Source: Boswellia sacra
Lineage: Eukaryota > Streptophyta > Magnoliopsida > Sapindales > Burseraceae
DNA length: 64,000 nt
Direction of reading: 5' to 3'
NCBI GenBank assembly: GCA_013180625.2
Contig: SNVD02011043.1
Coordinates: 434,001 to 498,000 of the forward strand
Positions 11,385-23,963 of the stretch are shown here, piece after piece (the first letter of the stretch is position 1; the number at the start of each line of letters is the position of its first letter). The notes under the pieces are model-generated. The model saw nothing but the letters and a program-made list of their open reading frames with translations. It did not search any database and was not told the origin of the DNA. Position numbers and translations under genes: made by a program.

Positions 11385-14300
11385 TTGCTCTTGGTAAGCC
11401 GCAGATTTCTTTTTGTCACAATGCAGCTCCATGGACGATTCTCGAATTTTAAAATCCTTCTCACCCTGCATATAACAGTAAGAAAACAAGTTTCATTTAA
11501 GTTACACGAATTGCTCAGCACTGAAACACAAGACAAGCAACATGAGGGGAAAATTTTGTGAAGTTGGCACAAAAACTTCCTCCCAAATGCGGGAATACAC
11601 CAATTCAGTCTGAAGAAAGGTGCACAAATAGAATGTTTCTGGCAATTCTAAGAGGTTTCTAATTAGCATCCAAATGGCAGGTTAAAAGATGCTTATTTGG
11701 ATCAGAACAGAACAAAGATGTACCCCGTGACTTTGCAATATGCCTATCTTGTGCTGTTATGGCAGTGCAAATATCTAGCGAAAATAAATCTACCACTATT
11801 ATTGAAGAATTTACAGTTCTAATTTCCGAGTAGAGCTTTTTAACTCAATTCACATTGCATTCCAATATCTTCCTGATCTTATGTTACACCACAAAAATGA
11901 TTAATATATAGGAAATAGCATTTAATATATTTTCAAGGTAAATCTAATCAACCCTTAATATTCATAGCAAGCTACAGAATGCCTTAGTGCGCTTGGTTGC
12001 AATCATCATACTTCATGAAGAATATAACGGATATAAGTACTAGTGAATCTAAAACACACAAAAGAAAGAAAAGCAGAGAAGTAGAATCCCTCCTTTCAAA
12101 ACCTCATTTTGACAAAATTCAGAGTGAAAAATAGGTTCATAAAAACTTGAGAAACTTTCAGTTACAAAAAATTCCTAATTTACCTTATCACAGGTCTAAT
12201 CAAAGAATCTTACAATTGACAATCAAAACACTCTACTTAAACCTCACTTCAATTATTCACCAGCATTATCAGACTTACCGCTCAAAAATTGTGCTTAAGC
12301 TGACAGAAACATAAGATATTCATGTATGCAATACTGCTGTTACTTTAAGTGTTAGTAACATTAAGAATGATGCTGTAAAAATGAGGGTTGAGTACCAAAT
12401 TATATGTGACTAGAGATTCTTGCTGAGAGCTGAATCGGTGAAGTTGGTAAGCAGATTGTAGAAAAATTTGAAAAGGTGATTTCTTTGCAGAATCAAATTC
12501 AAGAAATAACCATAATGGTCGAGAAAGAGCCCCAGTCGAAGAAAAATCAGCTGAGGATAAATCTGCCAAGGACAAACAGAATGGCTTCATTGCTTACTTT
12601 AATAGCTTTGAAATGATTCACATTATTTGCATACTTAATTTCCTTCTAGAGATAATTACATCCAACCTCCAAAGGTTTCGATCGAAATATCAACACCTAC
12701 AGCTTTGGGGAAACTATGACGCACACCCTTAAATTTAAGAGAAATTTAAAAAAATTAATGGTAAAAAGTTAACTGATGTAGGACTCATTAAAATTAGGAT
12801 TTTTCTATTTGAATTAGGGATTTCAATTTTGATTTTAGGGATTTTAATTAATTAGGGATTTTGACTTCATAAATTAGACACGATCCTAATTTGAATTATT
12901 TTCCCAATTAATAGTTTACTATTTTATTTATGAGTTATTTTCAGTATTTTCTAGTTTAGGTGGAATTATATTCTATTTCCTAATAGGTTTTATTTCCTAG
13001 TCAAGTTATATTTTGAAGGATACAAGTCAATTGGGCATAAATTCATGTAGGCAATACTGCTGTTATATGCAAGGATGTTCACCTGCATAGAGACTATATT
13101 TTATTGGATTGACTTAAGAAAATTCTAAGAACAAATAACTTGAAATAAATACCCATACCAAAGAGGTGGGTTAAAATGACTCTAAACTTGTGAGACGCTT
13201 ATATACTTGAGTAACGTTTATGCCCCCCCAAGAAAAGCAATCAAAACATAATATGAAAACACTGACAAAGAACTGTTTATTAACAACATTTCTTTAATAA
13301 ACTATGATTTATTTTGAAGTTCAATGTTTTCTTCCTCTCTTCTCTTCATTTCAGACTAAATGATATAATGATAAGAACAATCATAAGCACTGATAAATTT
13401 AGTTGTGCAAATGGACAAAAACAAAGCACAAAGCTTTCTATATGGTTGCGGTAAAATCCAATGACAGATTGAGAGTCTCAACCATTGAATATAAGAAATC
13501 AGTTAAGGGCATACTTTTAGAAACCAGATCTCCAACGGATTTTCTAAGAATTGATGAGTAACTGAGTGGCTCTACAAGTTAATTTCGCGTACAATTTAAA
13601 ACTCAGACTAAGACACCAGAACTTTAAGAACTGAAAAATAAATGAATAAATAAATAAACTCTAAAATAAACATACCTCACGGAGTATATTTAACTGGCAG
13701 TTCCCCAGGAAATTTACCATGCGCCATGAGTTTGTGGTTGTGCTCTTAGACAAATTCAGTAACAACCCATTTACCTCCATCTGTTGCTCTTAACCTAATC
13801 ATCACTTTACACCCTTCTAAAGTGATTAGTCATGGAGGAAGAACCCTGTCCTTCTTAAGAGTATGTTTGGGAGCACAAAAACCTTCCCTAGAACAGACAA
13901 AGTCACGGCCAATTATAGCCATGTTCTTTAGAGACTGTTGTATTTGATTTTTTCCAATGTTAAAACCTGTAGACTAGGCACATTCATAATAGAAATCCCT
14001 TGTATCATCTAAGGATGAAAAGGTCATTCCTGTTTATGGTTCAAAACTTCCTGAGTTTTCAGCAGTTAAACCTTCCACTGATGGTATCATTAAATTCAAG
14101 TCATCATTTACAAGATTGTTTGATGTAATCATTTACAAGATTGTTTGATGTAGCAAGGTAACAGCCCGTCCCCAGTGGCTTCATGCTCATCAAAGTTTTC
14201 CAAAGTTTTAGTATCTGAACCTCCACCATCAACATAGTCATAGTGGAGCCTGCCATTATATATCCACAATATACGGAATGCAATCAAATTAATATTTCCA

Positions 14301-16400
14301 GTTACGATAACACTACATTTTGCAGTCCTAGAAGCAAACATTTTTATAACGCAATCCTTGTAAGTTTTAAAATATCAAAGATCAAACACAATAAAAAATT
14401 AAAACACAATCCAGACTATGTTATCAGTCTCCACTGAGTATCACTATATTGAAATTAAGCATAAGGCAGGATCCAAATAGTTGAGACATAATCAAAAGTC
14501 GGAAAGAGAAAAAGAAGGGAATAGAGTTTCTTTATTCTCTTTTACTTTTCCATAGCTAATTCATGTAATGAAATAATACCATTCTCAAAGCTACCTGTTG
14601 AGAGAAGAATTCATAAATTCATTATCAATTGTCATAATAATTGCACCTTGAAGCTTAGTTAGAATAACTCAAAGAACTTTTCCCTTTAGGTTCTTTCTTT
14701 CTTAGAGAGGTCACTTCCAGAGACAGTTTATCACATCTTTCAGGTTATATTGATAAATAATTGTCATATTGGTTTGACCACATTGACCCAACATAGCCAA
14801 ATGATATGAAAGTTTCACATAAAATGTCATAAAGAAAAAGATTATCCTGATAACTGCTAAATTGTTAAAAACAAAAATCATCTCAAGAATAGTTTTGAAT
14901 GCTAACTACAAAAATTTTCAAAAGGAAACAACTAAATGAGAGAGCCTAATGCAAATTGTTGGACTAATAAAACCCAATTTCCTCATTTTCTGGGTAATTA
15001 AAATAGCAGAGTTTAAAGAAACACCCAAAATTTTCTATTTTGCTCTTTTGCTGAATTTTTAAGGAAACAGAGGTAATAAACAAATAATGATAATCAGACT
15101 ACTATAGTTGGATAATCAGATTATAAATTGAAATTGGGAAGCTCAGCATCGTAACTGCAAATGCAAGACCTGAAATCTAGTACAGGAGACTCAAAAAACA
15201 TAACTATGGGATTGCTGCAGTACTGGTCTACTAACATCAAAAGTGGAATGTTTAATAAAGTGTATTGATGTTTTAGTAATGCACAATGATGCTTCCAAAG
15301 CATTTAACATATTACAGTCAGCATTTAATATTACTAATATAGCATTTTACGTTACTAAAAGATTGTTGTATGTTTCCAAATAATTGTTTTGATAATGTTA
15401 TGAGTAGAATATCATATCGGAAACATATAACCTCTCAATACTTGTGTTCTATGTTAAGACTTGTATATTAATACAATTCCAATTAGAATAATGTCATCTG
15501 TATGAGGTTTGTAGAAGCGATGTAAACAGTAAGGGTAAACAAATTGCCAACATAGAGAGTTTGAAAAAGCAACAGTAAATAGGCAGCTTTCCCAACAAAA
15601 TATAATTGTAGTGCATTGTATAAATATCAGTAAGCACAATTGATAGCACAACCTACTTAGACTACTTTCTAACTGATGAATTCTCAAATTTTATCACATT
15701 TTCTAGCCAAAACAACAGCTCCAACTCACGTCATTCGGCACAAAGTTCGAACCCTTCAACCTCCCATGACAAAAATAAAACATTCCAGTTTCCACCGTTC
15801 CCAAAAACTTTGACACCCGGCAACTTTACCAAACTGGTAAAATTGTCGACAATTTCGAATTCATTAAAAGCCTAATTGAACATCAACTATTTCCTCCAAT
15901 TTCTTCACAAATTAAAACAAACCCATTTCACCACTAACTCAAATCATTCTCTACTCAATTTTCAAACAAGTAAATGAACTATAAACCCCAAACACAACAC
16001 CAACCCCCAACCCCTCCCCAAAAAAAAAAAAAAAAAAAAACAGAATATTTAAGTCTAATGTAAGCCTACTTTAATATCAGCGAATTCAAACAGTTTCTTC
16101 ACAAATTACAACAAAACCATTTCACTACTAACAAATGAACTATGAATTCCCAAAAATAATAATTAAAAAAAATTAACTCAACAGAAGAAGATGCTTACTC
16201 GCTTCGATGATTAGAGGTCCAAAGCGTTCTGCTCTTAAGAGTTAAAAGAGGTGGTGTTCAGTTTAGCCGGTTTGGTTTGTTTTTGTAGTTACAGTTTCGG
16301 TTGGTAAAAAGTGACGATTACAGATGGAGATGAGGCGGGGAGGCTCAGATCGTTCGGTTGGCGTACCCTTTTATGGTGGTGCGTGATAGTCACTGCTTCG
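11385..16400 (-). pseudogene. Broken FAR1-domain gene (short FAR1-RELATED SEQUENCE type)
   Basis: The core, 14110 to 13676, reads as a FAR1 DNA-binding domain: GMTFSSLDDTRDFYYECA, then FNIGKN, IIGRDFVCSREGF, KKDRVLPP, LEGCKVMIRLRA, GGKWVVTEFV and EHNHKL, holding the C..C..H.H zinc-binding spacing typical of WRKY-GCM1-like FAR1 domains. In-frame stops lie at 14034-14036, 13974-13976, 13830-13832 and 13746-13748. An acidic N-terminal piece lies at 14129-14341 (TKTLENFDEHEATGDG). A clean 27-codon exon at 11385-11465, between atatgcag and gtatgt, ends KKKSAAYQEQ like the C-terminal coiled coil of short FRS proteins. A GC-richer block at 16199-16400 ending in a GTAAGC donor may be the 5' UTR exon. 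No MULE transposase domain is seen. Intact relatives act as nuclear DNA-binding proteins; this copy cannot encode one. Confidence 0.75.
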
Positions 16401-17631
16401 GCTCCGCTTGGGAGCGGAACCAATTGTCTATTTAAACTATTTTGATGTTTGGATTTTTTTTTTTTTTTTAAGTAATAGAGTTACATAAATTTTATCTTAA
16501 AGATGACTAGAGTTTTATTTTACAGCCAAATTGTATATATAAGAGTTCAAATTTTTTGACATAATTAAAAAAAATGAATGAATGAAAATTTTGCTTATTC
16601 ATTTACATAATTCAATAGTTAACATGGTTAATAAGTTGGTATTATTAAATGTAACTCTATAACTTTAAATTATAATAATTGAATGATTGATGATATATAT
16701 TTCCAAATCATATATTTTAAATGATATGGCATGAAATTAAAGTTATATTAAATAAACTTATTCTATTATCACACCATTCACTTAATAGACCTATATTAAA
16801 TATACTATTTGTATACAAGTTTGGGATATAAAATTTTTAATACAATGTGAAAAGAGTATCGTTATTCAATTTAAGTAAAATGAAAGATCAATAATTTGTG
16901 TCTAATTTCACATTAAAAATTTTATATAGAAAAATCATAACATTTATATTAATTCATATAAATAAATTTTGTGACATAATATTATTGGATTAGATAATTA
17001 TTATACTATTTATTTGACTCTCTTTTAGAGGCGTAGCAAAGGGAGGTTGGAGGGACTGTTGTGAATATAATATAATATAAAATAAATTTTTTTAGTAAAA
17101 TAGAGTTATCACTTGTTATTTTATAATATTTTAAATATTATGAATCATATTATTACATTACAATAGAAAGGATTATTTTATATTTAATAGAAAGGATGAT
17201 AAAAATTAAATTTAAATATAAAATTATTATAACGTTAATTTTTTTGTTTAATATAGACATATTAATAAATCTTTTCAGTAGTAACCAAACATTCTTTAGT
17301 CCACCTAAAACAAATTAATAGTTGAGTTTACCAATTTTCTTAAAAACTTAGCTAAGTCACCGACCTCGTTTGTATTCTTTCAATTCTTCTCCATCTAGTG
17401 ACACTATATCATATTAGATTGGATGAGTTCAAATATGAAATAAATTGATTGTACATAGAGTATTACTTATTTATAAATATGTTATCTCACAAGGGACGTG
17501 TAGTTATTGCATCTCACCTAGGAATAATGAGACGATCCTAAAATCCATTTATTATCTTCTAATATAGTAAATAAAATATTTCTCCACCAGATCATAGGGT
17601 GCCTCGCGTCTTCATTTGTCAATGGTTGAAC
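16401..17631. other. AT-rich intergenic stretch, no gene seen
   Basis: AT-rich sequence with T tracts and short open frames only. It separates the putative promoter side of the FAR1-type pseudogene from the gypsy insertion. Nothing else could be supported. Confidence 0.6.
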
Positions 17632-17636
17632 CAATC

Positions 17637-17927
17637 TGATGCAGGGCAGTCTATTAAGGCTACATATGTCAATTCACAAATTATTTTCTTTTATTGTCTG
17701 TTTCCTTTTGTTGGTTTAATAATACAATGTAAGACATGAAATGCACCGTTTTGGGTCAGTATAAATACTGCACTCCGATTCAGTTGAGGACAGTTTTCTG
17801 AAAAAATGCAAAAACTCTGCTGAAATATATATAGAAACTTGCAGGAGTGCTGAGCACTTCTTTTCGGCAATTCTTGTCCCTGGATTAGCTTTGTTTTCTT
17901 CCCTTTGTTTATTGGAATCCTGCGTCA
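17637..17927 (+). repeat. 5' LTR of the gypsy element
   Basis: TG...CA-bounded 291-bp LTR. A TATA box TATAAATA lies at 17760-17767 and would start transcription in the following ~30 bp. The 12-bp primer site follows four bases after the LTR end. Confidence 0.95.
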
Positions 17928-17930
17928 AAC

Positions 17931-17942
17931 TGGTATCAGAGC
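17931..17942 (+). promoter_or_regulatory. Primer binding site, initiator tRNA-Met type
   Basis: The sequence tggtatcagagc just downstream of the 5' LTR is the classic plant primer binding site complementary to the 3' end of initiator methionine tRNA, where minus-strand DNA synthesis starts. Confidence 0.9.
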
Positions 17943-17964
17943 CCAGTTCTTTTCTGGGATAGTA

Positions 17965-18411
17965 ATGGCGGAAGGAGGTAGTAGTAGTCACCATCCTCTT
18001 GATGAAGATCGAAGCGTACAAGCTCTGTGGACAGCCCACTCGAATCTGGAGATGAAGGTTGATGCTCTGTCTGCAGATTTACGGCAGTTTATGCTTGAGA
18101 TTCGAAATCAAGGACTAAACCATGGAAACCATGGTTCTCACACACTGGCATCCATACCAGTAGCTCTGAAAACCACATCGGCAGCATGTAGAACCACGAT
18201 AGTTGCTCCAAGACATAGGCGTTCCCAAAGTCTTAAGCAACAGACCCTATTAGAGTCTTCTGGATCTGATGATGGAACTCCCCACTTCAGACGATGCAGA
18301 TCTCCAGACTCTGATACAGAGGACGAAGAGAATGTGAACTTCATGACCATACCCAGGTACAATCATCAACTCATCATCGTAGACATAACGGATCTAGTGA
18401 ATTTAAGATGA
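17965..18411 (+). pseudogene. Gypsy gag N-terminal part, cut off by a frameshift
   Basis: Starts MAEGGSSSHH and continues through an acidic/serine-rich stretch (ESSGSDDGTPHF, SPDSDTEDEEN). The frame ends at TGA 18409-18411, overlapping the downstream open frame. In the downstream frame, sequence just before 18408 reads a His/Arg-rich stretch ending GSSEFK and runs straight into MKMDIPFFDGHLHIEDYLDW. So gag-pol was one frame, and a 1-2 base change near 18330-18365 breaks it. Confidence 0.75.
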
Positions 18412-21400
18412 AAATGGATATTCCCTTCTTTGATGGTCACCTACATATAGAAGATTATTTGGATTGGGAACAAGCTGTTGAGACCTTTTTTGAATATATG
18501 GAGATTCCATCCGAAAAACAAGTGAAATATGTTGCCTGTAAGCTAAAGGGTGGTGCAGGTGCATGGTGGGTTCAATTGCAGCATAATCGAAGACGGGATG
18601 GCAAAGGCAGGATTCGTAATTGGCCAAGAATGAAACAATTGTTACGTTCTCATTTCCTTCCAACTGATTATGAACAGATGCTCTACCTACAGTATCAACA
18701 TTGCTCACAAGGAAACCGACCTATTAGTGAGTACACTGAAGAATTTTATCGATTGAGTGCGAGGAACAATCTGAATGAGACTGAGAGGCAGCAAGTGGCA
18801 CGTTACATTGGGGGACTTAAAGATGCTATTCAAGATAAATTAGAAATGAAAACTATATGGTCACTTTCCCAGGCTATTAATTTTGCTTATAAAGCTGAAT
18901 TGCAACTGTCCAAGTCCTCGAAGGGGGGTTCTTATCGTTGGAATTACATAGAGGGCAGTGGTGATAAAGCTAAGTCTCATTCTTCTCACTTTACAAATCA
19001 CTCTCAGAGCTCCATTCAAAGCCAAATGAAACCTGTCCTAACACCAGATCAAGAATCCAGACCAGTAAATAAGCAAGCTGCCAATCCTTATACCAGACCA
19101 GGACCCCTCAAATGCTACAGATGTCTACAACCAGGACATAAGTCTAATGAATGCCCCAAAAAGAAGCATATCACAATAGTTGAGGGTGCCCGAGGAAATG
19201 AAGAAGGGAGTGCAGATGGTGTTGAATCGTTCGCAGAAGAAACTGAAGTTTTACAAGCAGATGAGGGTGACTACATTGCTTGTGTCCTAGAGAAAATTAT
19301 GTTAGCTCCAAGAAAACCAAGTGAGTCTCAAAGGCATGCAATTTTTCGTACCCGTTGTACTATTAATGCCAAAGTCTGTGATGTTATCATTGATAATGGT
19401 TGTACTAAAAATGTAGTTTCAAAGTCCCTAGTAAAAGCCTTGTCTCTCAAAACTACAAAACGTCCAAGTTCTTATTGCATTAGTTGGATTAAGAAGAGTG
19501 TTGATACCTGGGTTACTGAGGAATGTAGGCTGACCTTCTCAATTGGCAAGAACTATATGTGTGAAGTTTCCTGTGACGTCCTAGATATAGATGCTTGTCA
19601 CTTACTATTAGGCAGACCTTGGCAATACGACATGGGTGTCATCTATGATGGTAGATCAAACACTTACAGCTTTGAGTGGAAGGGTGTAAAGCTTAAGTTG
19701 TTGCCATCTTTGCTACAGAGGAAGGAAGAAGTTGAGCAGAAAAAGCCAACATTGTTGGCAATTTCCGGTGCTGCTATGCTTAATGAAATGAAAGACAAGA
19801 AATTGGGATTGGTTTTGCTTGTTAAAGAGGGTGCTATAGATGAGAAAACAGTCCCTGCAGCACTTGAACATTTGTTGAAAGAATATGGTGATTTAGCTCC
19901 TGAAGAATTGCCAGCAGGGCTGCCACCAATGCGCGACTTACAGCATCAAATTGACCTTGTTCCAGGTGCTTCTCTACCGAATCTTTCCCACTACAAAATG
20001 AGTCTGAAGGAGCATGACATTCTGCAGAAATTGGTGGATGAACTTTTGACAAAGCAACTGATTCGGCATAGCTTAAGCCCTTGTGCAGTTCCTGCTCTCC
20101 TTGTTCCCAAAAAGGATGGAACCTGGCGAATGTGTGTGGATAGTCGAGCTATCAACAAAATCACTGTTAAATACAGGTTTCCCATGCCTAGGTTGGAAGA
20201 CATGTTAGATAAGCTAGAAGGATCTTCCATATTCACTAAACTTGATCTCCGGAGTGGATACCATCAAATAAGAATTAAGCCTGGTGATGAATGGAAAACA
20301 GCATTCAAGACACGAGAGGGTTTGTATGAATGGCAAGTCATGCCATTTGGGTTGTGCAATGCACCTAGTACCTTCATGAGACTCATGAATCAAATGCTTA
20401 AAACCTTCATTGGGAAATTCTATGTGGTGTATTTTGATGACATACTGATTTTTAGCAAGTCCATGGAAGAACATTTAATTCATATGCAGGCTATCTTTGA
20501 TGCTTTGAGAGCTAATAAACTTTATTTGAATTTAAAGAAGTGTGATTTTGCTGCAAATAAGGTGTTATTCTTGGGGTTTGTCATTAGCAAACAGGGCATA
20601 CAAGTTGATGATAATAAAGTGAAAGCCATCCGTGACTGGCCAATTCCAGCTAACATCACTGAAGTGCGTAGCTTCCATGGTCTAGCCAACTTTTATAGAA
20701 GATTTATACGGGGTTTCAGCTCTATTATGGCACCAATTACAGATTGCCTCAAGACTAAGCAATTTGAGTGGGGTGTAAAACAGCAAGAAAGCTTTGAAGA
20801 GATAAAAGATAGACTTTGCAGTGCTCCTGTGTTGGCTTTACCGAATTTTGATAAGCCATTCGAAGTGGAAACGGATGCATCTATGATTGGGATTGGTGCG
20901 GTACTGATTCAAGAAGGAAGACCTGTTGAATTTTTTAGTGAAAAATTGAGTGGCCCAAGGCAGCGCTGGTCAGTATATGAATAAGAACTGTATGCAGTGG
21001 TGCGGGCATTAAAACAATGGGAGCATTATTTACTGCAACAAGAGTTTATTCTTCACAGTGACCATCAATCTCTCAAGTTCTTAAATTCCCAAAAAAGTCT
21101 AAACCGAATGCATGCCAGGTGGGTCTTATTTTTACAGAAATTTAGTTTTGTCTTCAAACACAAAACCGGCACTCAGAATCGTGTAGCGGATGCCCTCAGC
21201 AGAAAAAGTAATTTACTTGTTCTCCTCCAAACTCAAGTTACCGGGTCGGACACTCTCAAAGATTTGTATGCAGAGGATGATAATTTTAAAGAGGCTTGGG
21301 ACAAATGCAGTTTACATCTCCCTGCAGGTGATTTTTCTATTAAGGAGGGATTCTTGTTTAAGGGGCACCAACTATGTATTCCTTGTACTTCACTTCGTGA

Positions 21401-22499
21401 ACAACTTATTATGGAAATGCATTCAGGAGGTTTATCTGCACATACTGGTAGAGATAAAACTATTTCCCTCCTAACTGACCGATTTTATTGGCCCAAGTTG
21501 AAACGTGATGTTACCAGGTATGTTGAGAGGTGTTTCATCTGTCAAACAGCAAAGGGGACCAACCAGAATACTGGTTTATATACCCCTCTTCCAGTACCTA
21601 ACACAATTTGGGAAGATTTAAGTTTAGATTTTGTCTTGGGATTACCTAGAACCAAAACCGGAGCTGATTCAGGGATGGTGGTTGTAGATCGTTTCTCAAA
21701 AATGTCTCACTTCCTTCCTTGTAAGCGCACATTTGATGCCAAGAATGTCGCTAAGCTATTTTTTCGGGAGATCATTCGCCTCCATGGTGTCCCTCGCAGC
21801 CTTGTTTCCGATCGAGATGTCCGATTCGTTAGTTATTTTTGCAAGGAACTATGGCATAGACTCTCTACTGGTTTAAAGCTCAGCTCTGCTTACCATCCCC
21901 AGACTGATGGTCAGACTGAGGTAGTGAACCGTACTCTTGGTAACATGATTCGTAGTTTGGTTGGTGATCATCCAAAACTGTGGGAAGAGAAGTTGGCTCA
22001 AGCTGAGTTTGCTTATAATTCGATGGTCAATCGATCTACTGGTAAATGTCCTTTTAGTATTGTTTACACTAAACTGCCTAATCAACCTGTGGATGTGGCT
22101 TTACTCCCTCAGTCTAAAGTCAAGTCTGCTGCCACTATGGTTGAAGATTTCACTAAGATGCTGCAGGATGTTAAAAGTAAACTACAAGAGTCTAATGCCA
22201 AGTACAAATCTGCAGCTGATGTTCACAGAAGGAAGAAGATTTTTGATGTTGGAGACCTGGTTATGGTTCATCTACGCAAAGAGCGTTTCCCTGTTGGTAC
22301 CTATAACAAACTTCAGCCCCGCAAATTTGGTCCATTCCCTATTTTGAATCGTCTCAATGACAATGCTTATGTGCTGGAGCTCCCTTCACATCTTGGCATT
22401 TCTCCTATATTCAATGTTGCTGATATCTATGCTTATCACCCTCCAGATGAGGCCAAGCTTGAACTCGAGTCGAGTTCTTCTGTGGCAGAGAGGAACTGA
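18408..22499 (+). pseudogene. Gypsy gag-pol polyprotein with one internal nonsense codon
   Basis: Gag capsid region (IEDYLDWEQAVETFFEYMEI, then KGGAGAWW) is followed by a CCHC knuckle CYRCLQPGHKSNEC at about residue 236, a protease motif IIDNGCTKNVVS near residue 327 (D-N-G in place of the commoner D-S/T-G), reverse transcriptase with YVVYFDDILIF near residue 673, and RNase H (VETDASMIGIGAVL). A TAA at 20982-20984 interrupts VYE-ELYAVV in the same frame, most simply a CAA to TAA change. The frame then resumes with the integrase: an H-H-C-C zinc site (HSGGLSAHTG to CFICQ) and catalytic regions DLSLDFVLGL, VSDRDVRF and HPQTDGQTEVVNRTLG. The final stop TGA 22497-22499 is made by the first three bases of the 3' LTR. 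Confidence 0.93.
22484..22496 (+). promoter_or_regulatory. Polypurine tract next to the 3' LTR
   Basis: ggcagagaggaac, mostly purine, abuts the 3' LTR start at 22497, the place where plus-strand DNA synthesis is primed. It also lies inside the coding frame, encoding the last residues AERN. Confidence 0.65.
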
Positions 22500-22787
22500 T
22501 GCAGGGCAGTCTATTAAGGCTACATATGTCAATTCACAAATTATTTTCTTTTATTGTCTGTTTCCTTTTGTTGGTTTAATAATACAATGTAAGACATGAA
22601 ATGCACCGTTTTGGGTCAGTATAAATACTGCACTCCGATTCAGTTGAGGACAGTTTTCTGGAAAAATGCAAAAACTCTGCTGAAATATATATAGAAACTT
22701 GCAGGAGTGCTGAGCACTTCTTTTCGGCAATTCTTGTCGCTGGATTAGCTTTGTTTTCTTCCCTTTGTTTATTGGAATCCTGCGTCA
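22497..22787 (+). repeat. 3' LTR of the gypsy element
   Basis: Matches the 5' LTR at 289 of 291 positions with no indels. It is followed directly by the second CAATC of the target duplication. Confidence 0.95.
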
Positions 22788-23015
22788 CAATCCCTCTCTG
22801 CAATCCATAATTGAGCCGACCTTCTTATGCGGATTGGACGTTCATTATAAACGGGGAAAAGACATGAATACTGGAGAGATGCCCTTAAATGGGAGGGCAG
22901 GTCCCTCTAGCCCATAGCAAGGGTGCCTGATTGATCCGGAGAAAAGGATTGGCCCTTGTATAAATTGGTCCTTTTCTTGGTCAGTCACCTTTGTAACCTC
23001 CTTCAATATCCGAAC

Positions 23016-23664
23016 TCAGAGGCTTCGCTCTTCAAAAACTTCAGAAACACTAACCCATGCTCGATTATTAAACACCTTCCTTGTGTTTGAATGGCTGTAA
23101 ACTGCTTTCACTACGGTTGTCTTGCCAGAGCCTGCCTTACCCTCCACTGTGATCAGAAAAGGAAAATGGTAGCCACAACAGGCTAAGCCTTGTAGCTTCT
23201 GCATTTGATCCTTCATACCAACAAATATCTGCTTCCTCATCCGCCTTAAGCTCGCTAGGCTATTTTCTGAATTCAAGTGAATGCGAAGGAAGACCTTCCA
23301 TTTCCGTAATTCTGTTCTTGCAAGGAAGATGTCCTCAGCATTATTAACAGCTTCTGCAAGCTGGAACTTCTCGTCATCAGTTGTTAGAGGACTATCTTCA
23401 AAGCTTTTCTTAAAATATTCTAGCTTCCCGATTAACTGACTGACTTTATCTTTCATACTCGGATTTGTATTATCTAGGCTGAAGGGTTTTTGAAATTTGT
23501 CTAAATAAAGGGCGTTTAATTTTCCTTATCTCAAATAACAACTGAATTATTGCAACTTCCGTTAGATATTGCAAGGGCTTATACCCCTCATGGCCAGTCA
23601 GTAAAAAATTCGAAATCAATCCCCCAATTTCACTGCCAAAACAATCAGTGATGTCATATAACAA
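23016..23664 (-). pseudogene. Truncated NLR N-terminal / NB-ARC fragment
   Basis: From 23456 down to 23016 the minus strand encodes a Lys/Glu-rich helix (MKDKVSQLIGKLEYFKK), a linker, then a P-loop VEGKAGSGKTTVVKAVY and an RNBS-A-like stretch FNNRAWVSVSEVFEERSL, where it stops. Kinase-2, GLPL and MHD motifs and the LRR are missing, so only the first ~40 residues of the NB-ARC remain. An open piece at 23664-23470 (HEGYKPLQYLTEVAIIQLL) lies upstream in another frame and may be the preceding exon or a shifted part. NLR proteins sense pathogen effectors and use this P-loop to bind ATP/ADP; this copy is cut off. A gypsy element sits about 230 bp beyond its 3' end. Confidence 0.75.
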
Positions 23665-23963
23665 CTATAAAACCATTCACGAATGCAAAATTCACAAACC
23701 TTAATTTTGGAACTTAAATTGCTCTGGAATATGGTAGCATGCAAGGAACGTACTTGAGTAGTATCCTATGGTACCTACATCTGCAAAATCAAATTAATGA
23801 CCTTTAACCATTCAAGATCAGATCATCAGATGAAGGAAATATGAGTCCAGTGGAAACAGAGTAAAACGATAAAGATAGAAATAGAGTGCTTGGATTCTAG
23901 TCTATGCTGCCTACTTTTTCTTATCAAAATACGTAACATGAAAGCAAGTTCATTGCTTAAAAT

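Larger units (their letters stand above)
17632..22792 (+). mobile_element. Ty3/gypsy LTR retrotransposon, nearly complete, with CAATC target duplication
   Basis: Two 291-bp LTRs (17637-17927 and 22497-22787) start TGATGC and end GCGTCA, and the element is flanked by CAATC at 17632-17636 and 22788-22792. Order of domains (gag, zinc knuckle, protease, reverse transcriptase, RNase H, integrase) is that of Ty3/gypsy. Total length is 5151 bp without the duplication. No chromodomain is seen after the integrase. The LTRs differ at two positions (17801 a against 22661 g; 17879 c against 22739 g), so the insertion is recent. A frameshift in gag and a nonsense codon in pol make this copy non-autonomous. 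Confidence 0.95.
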
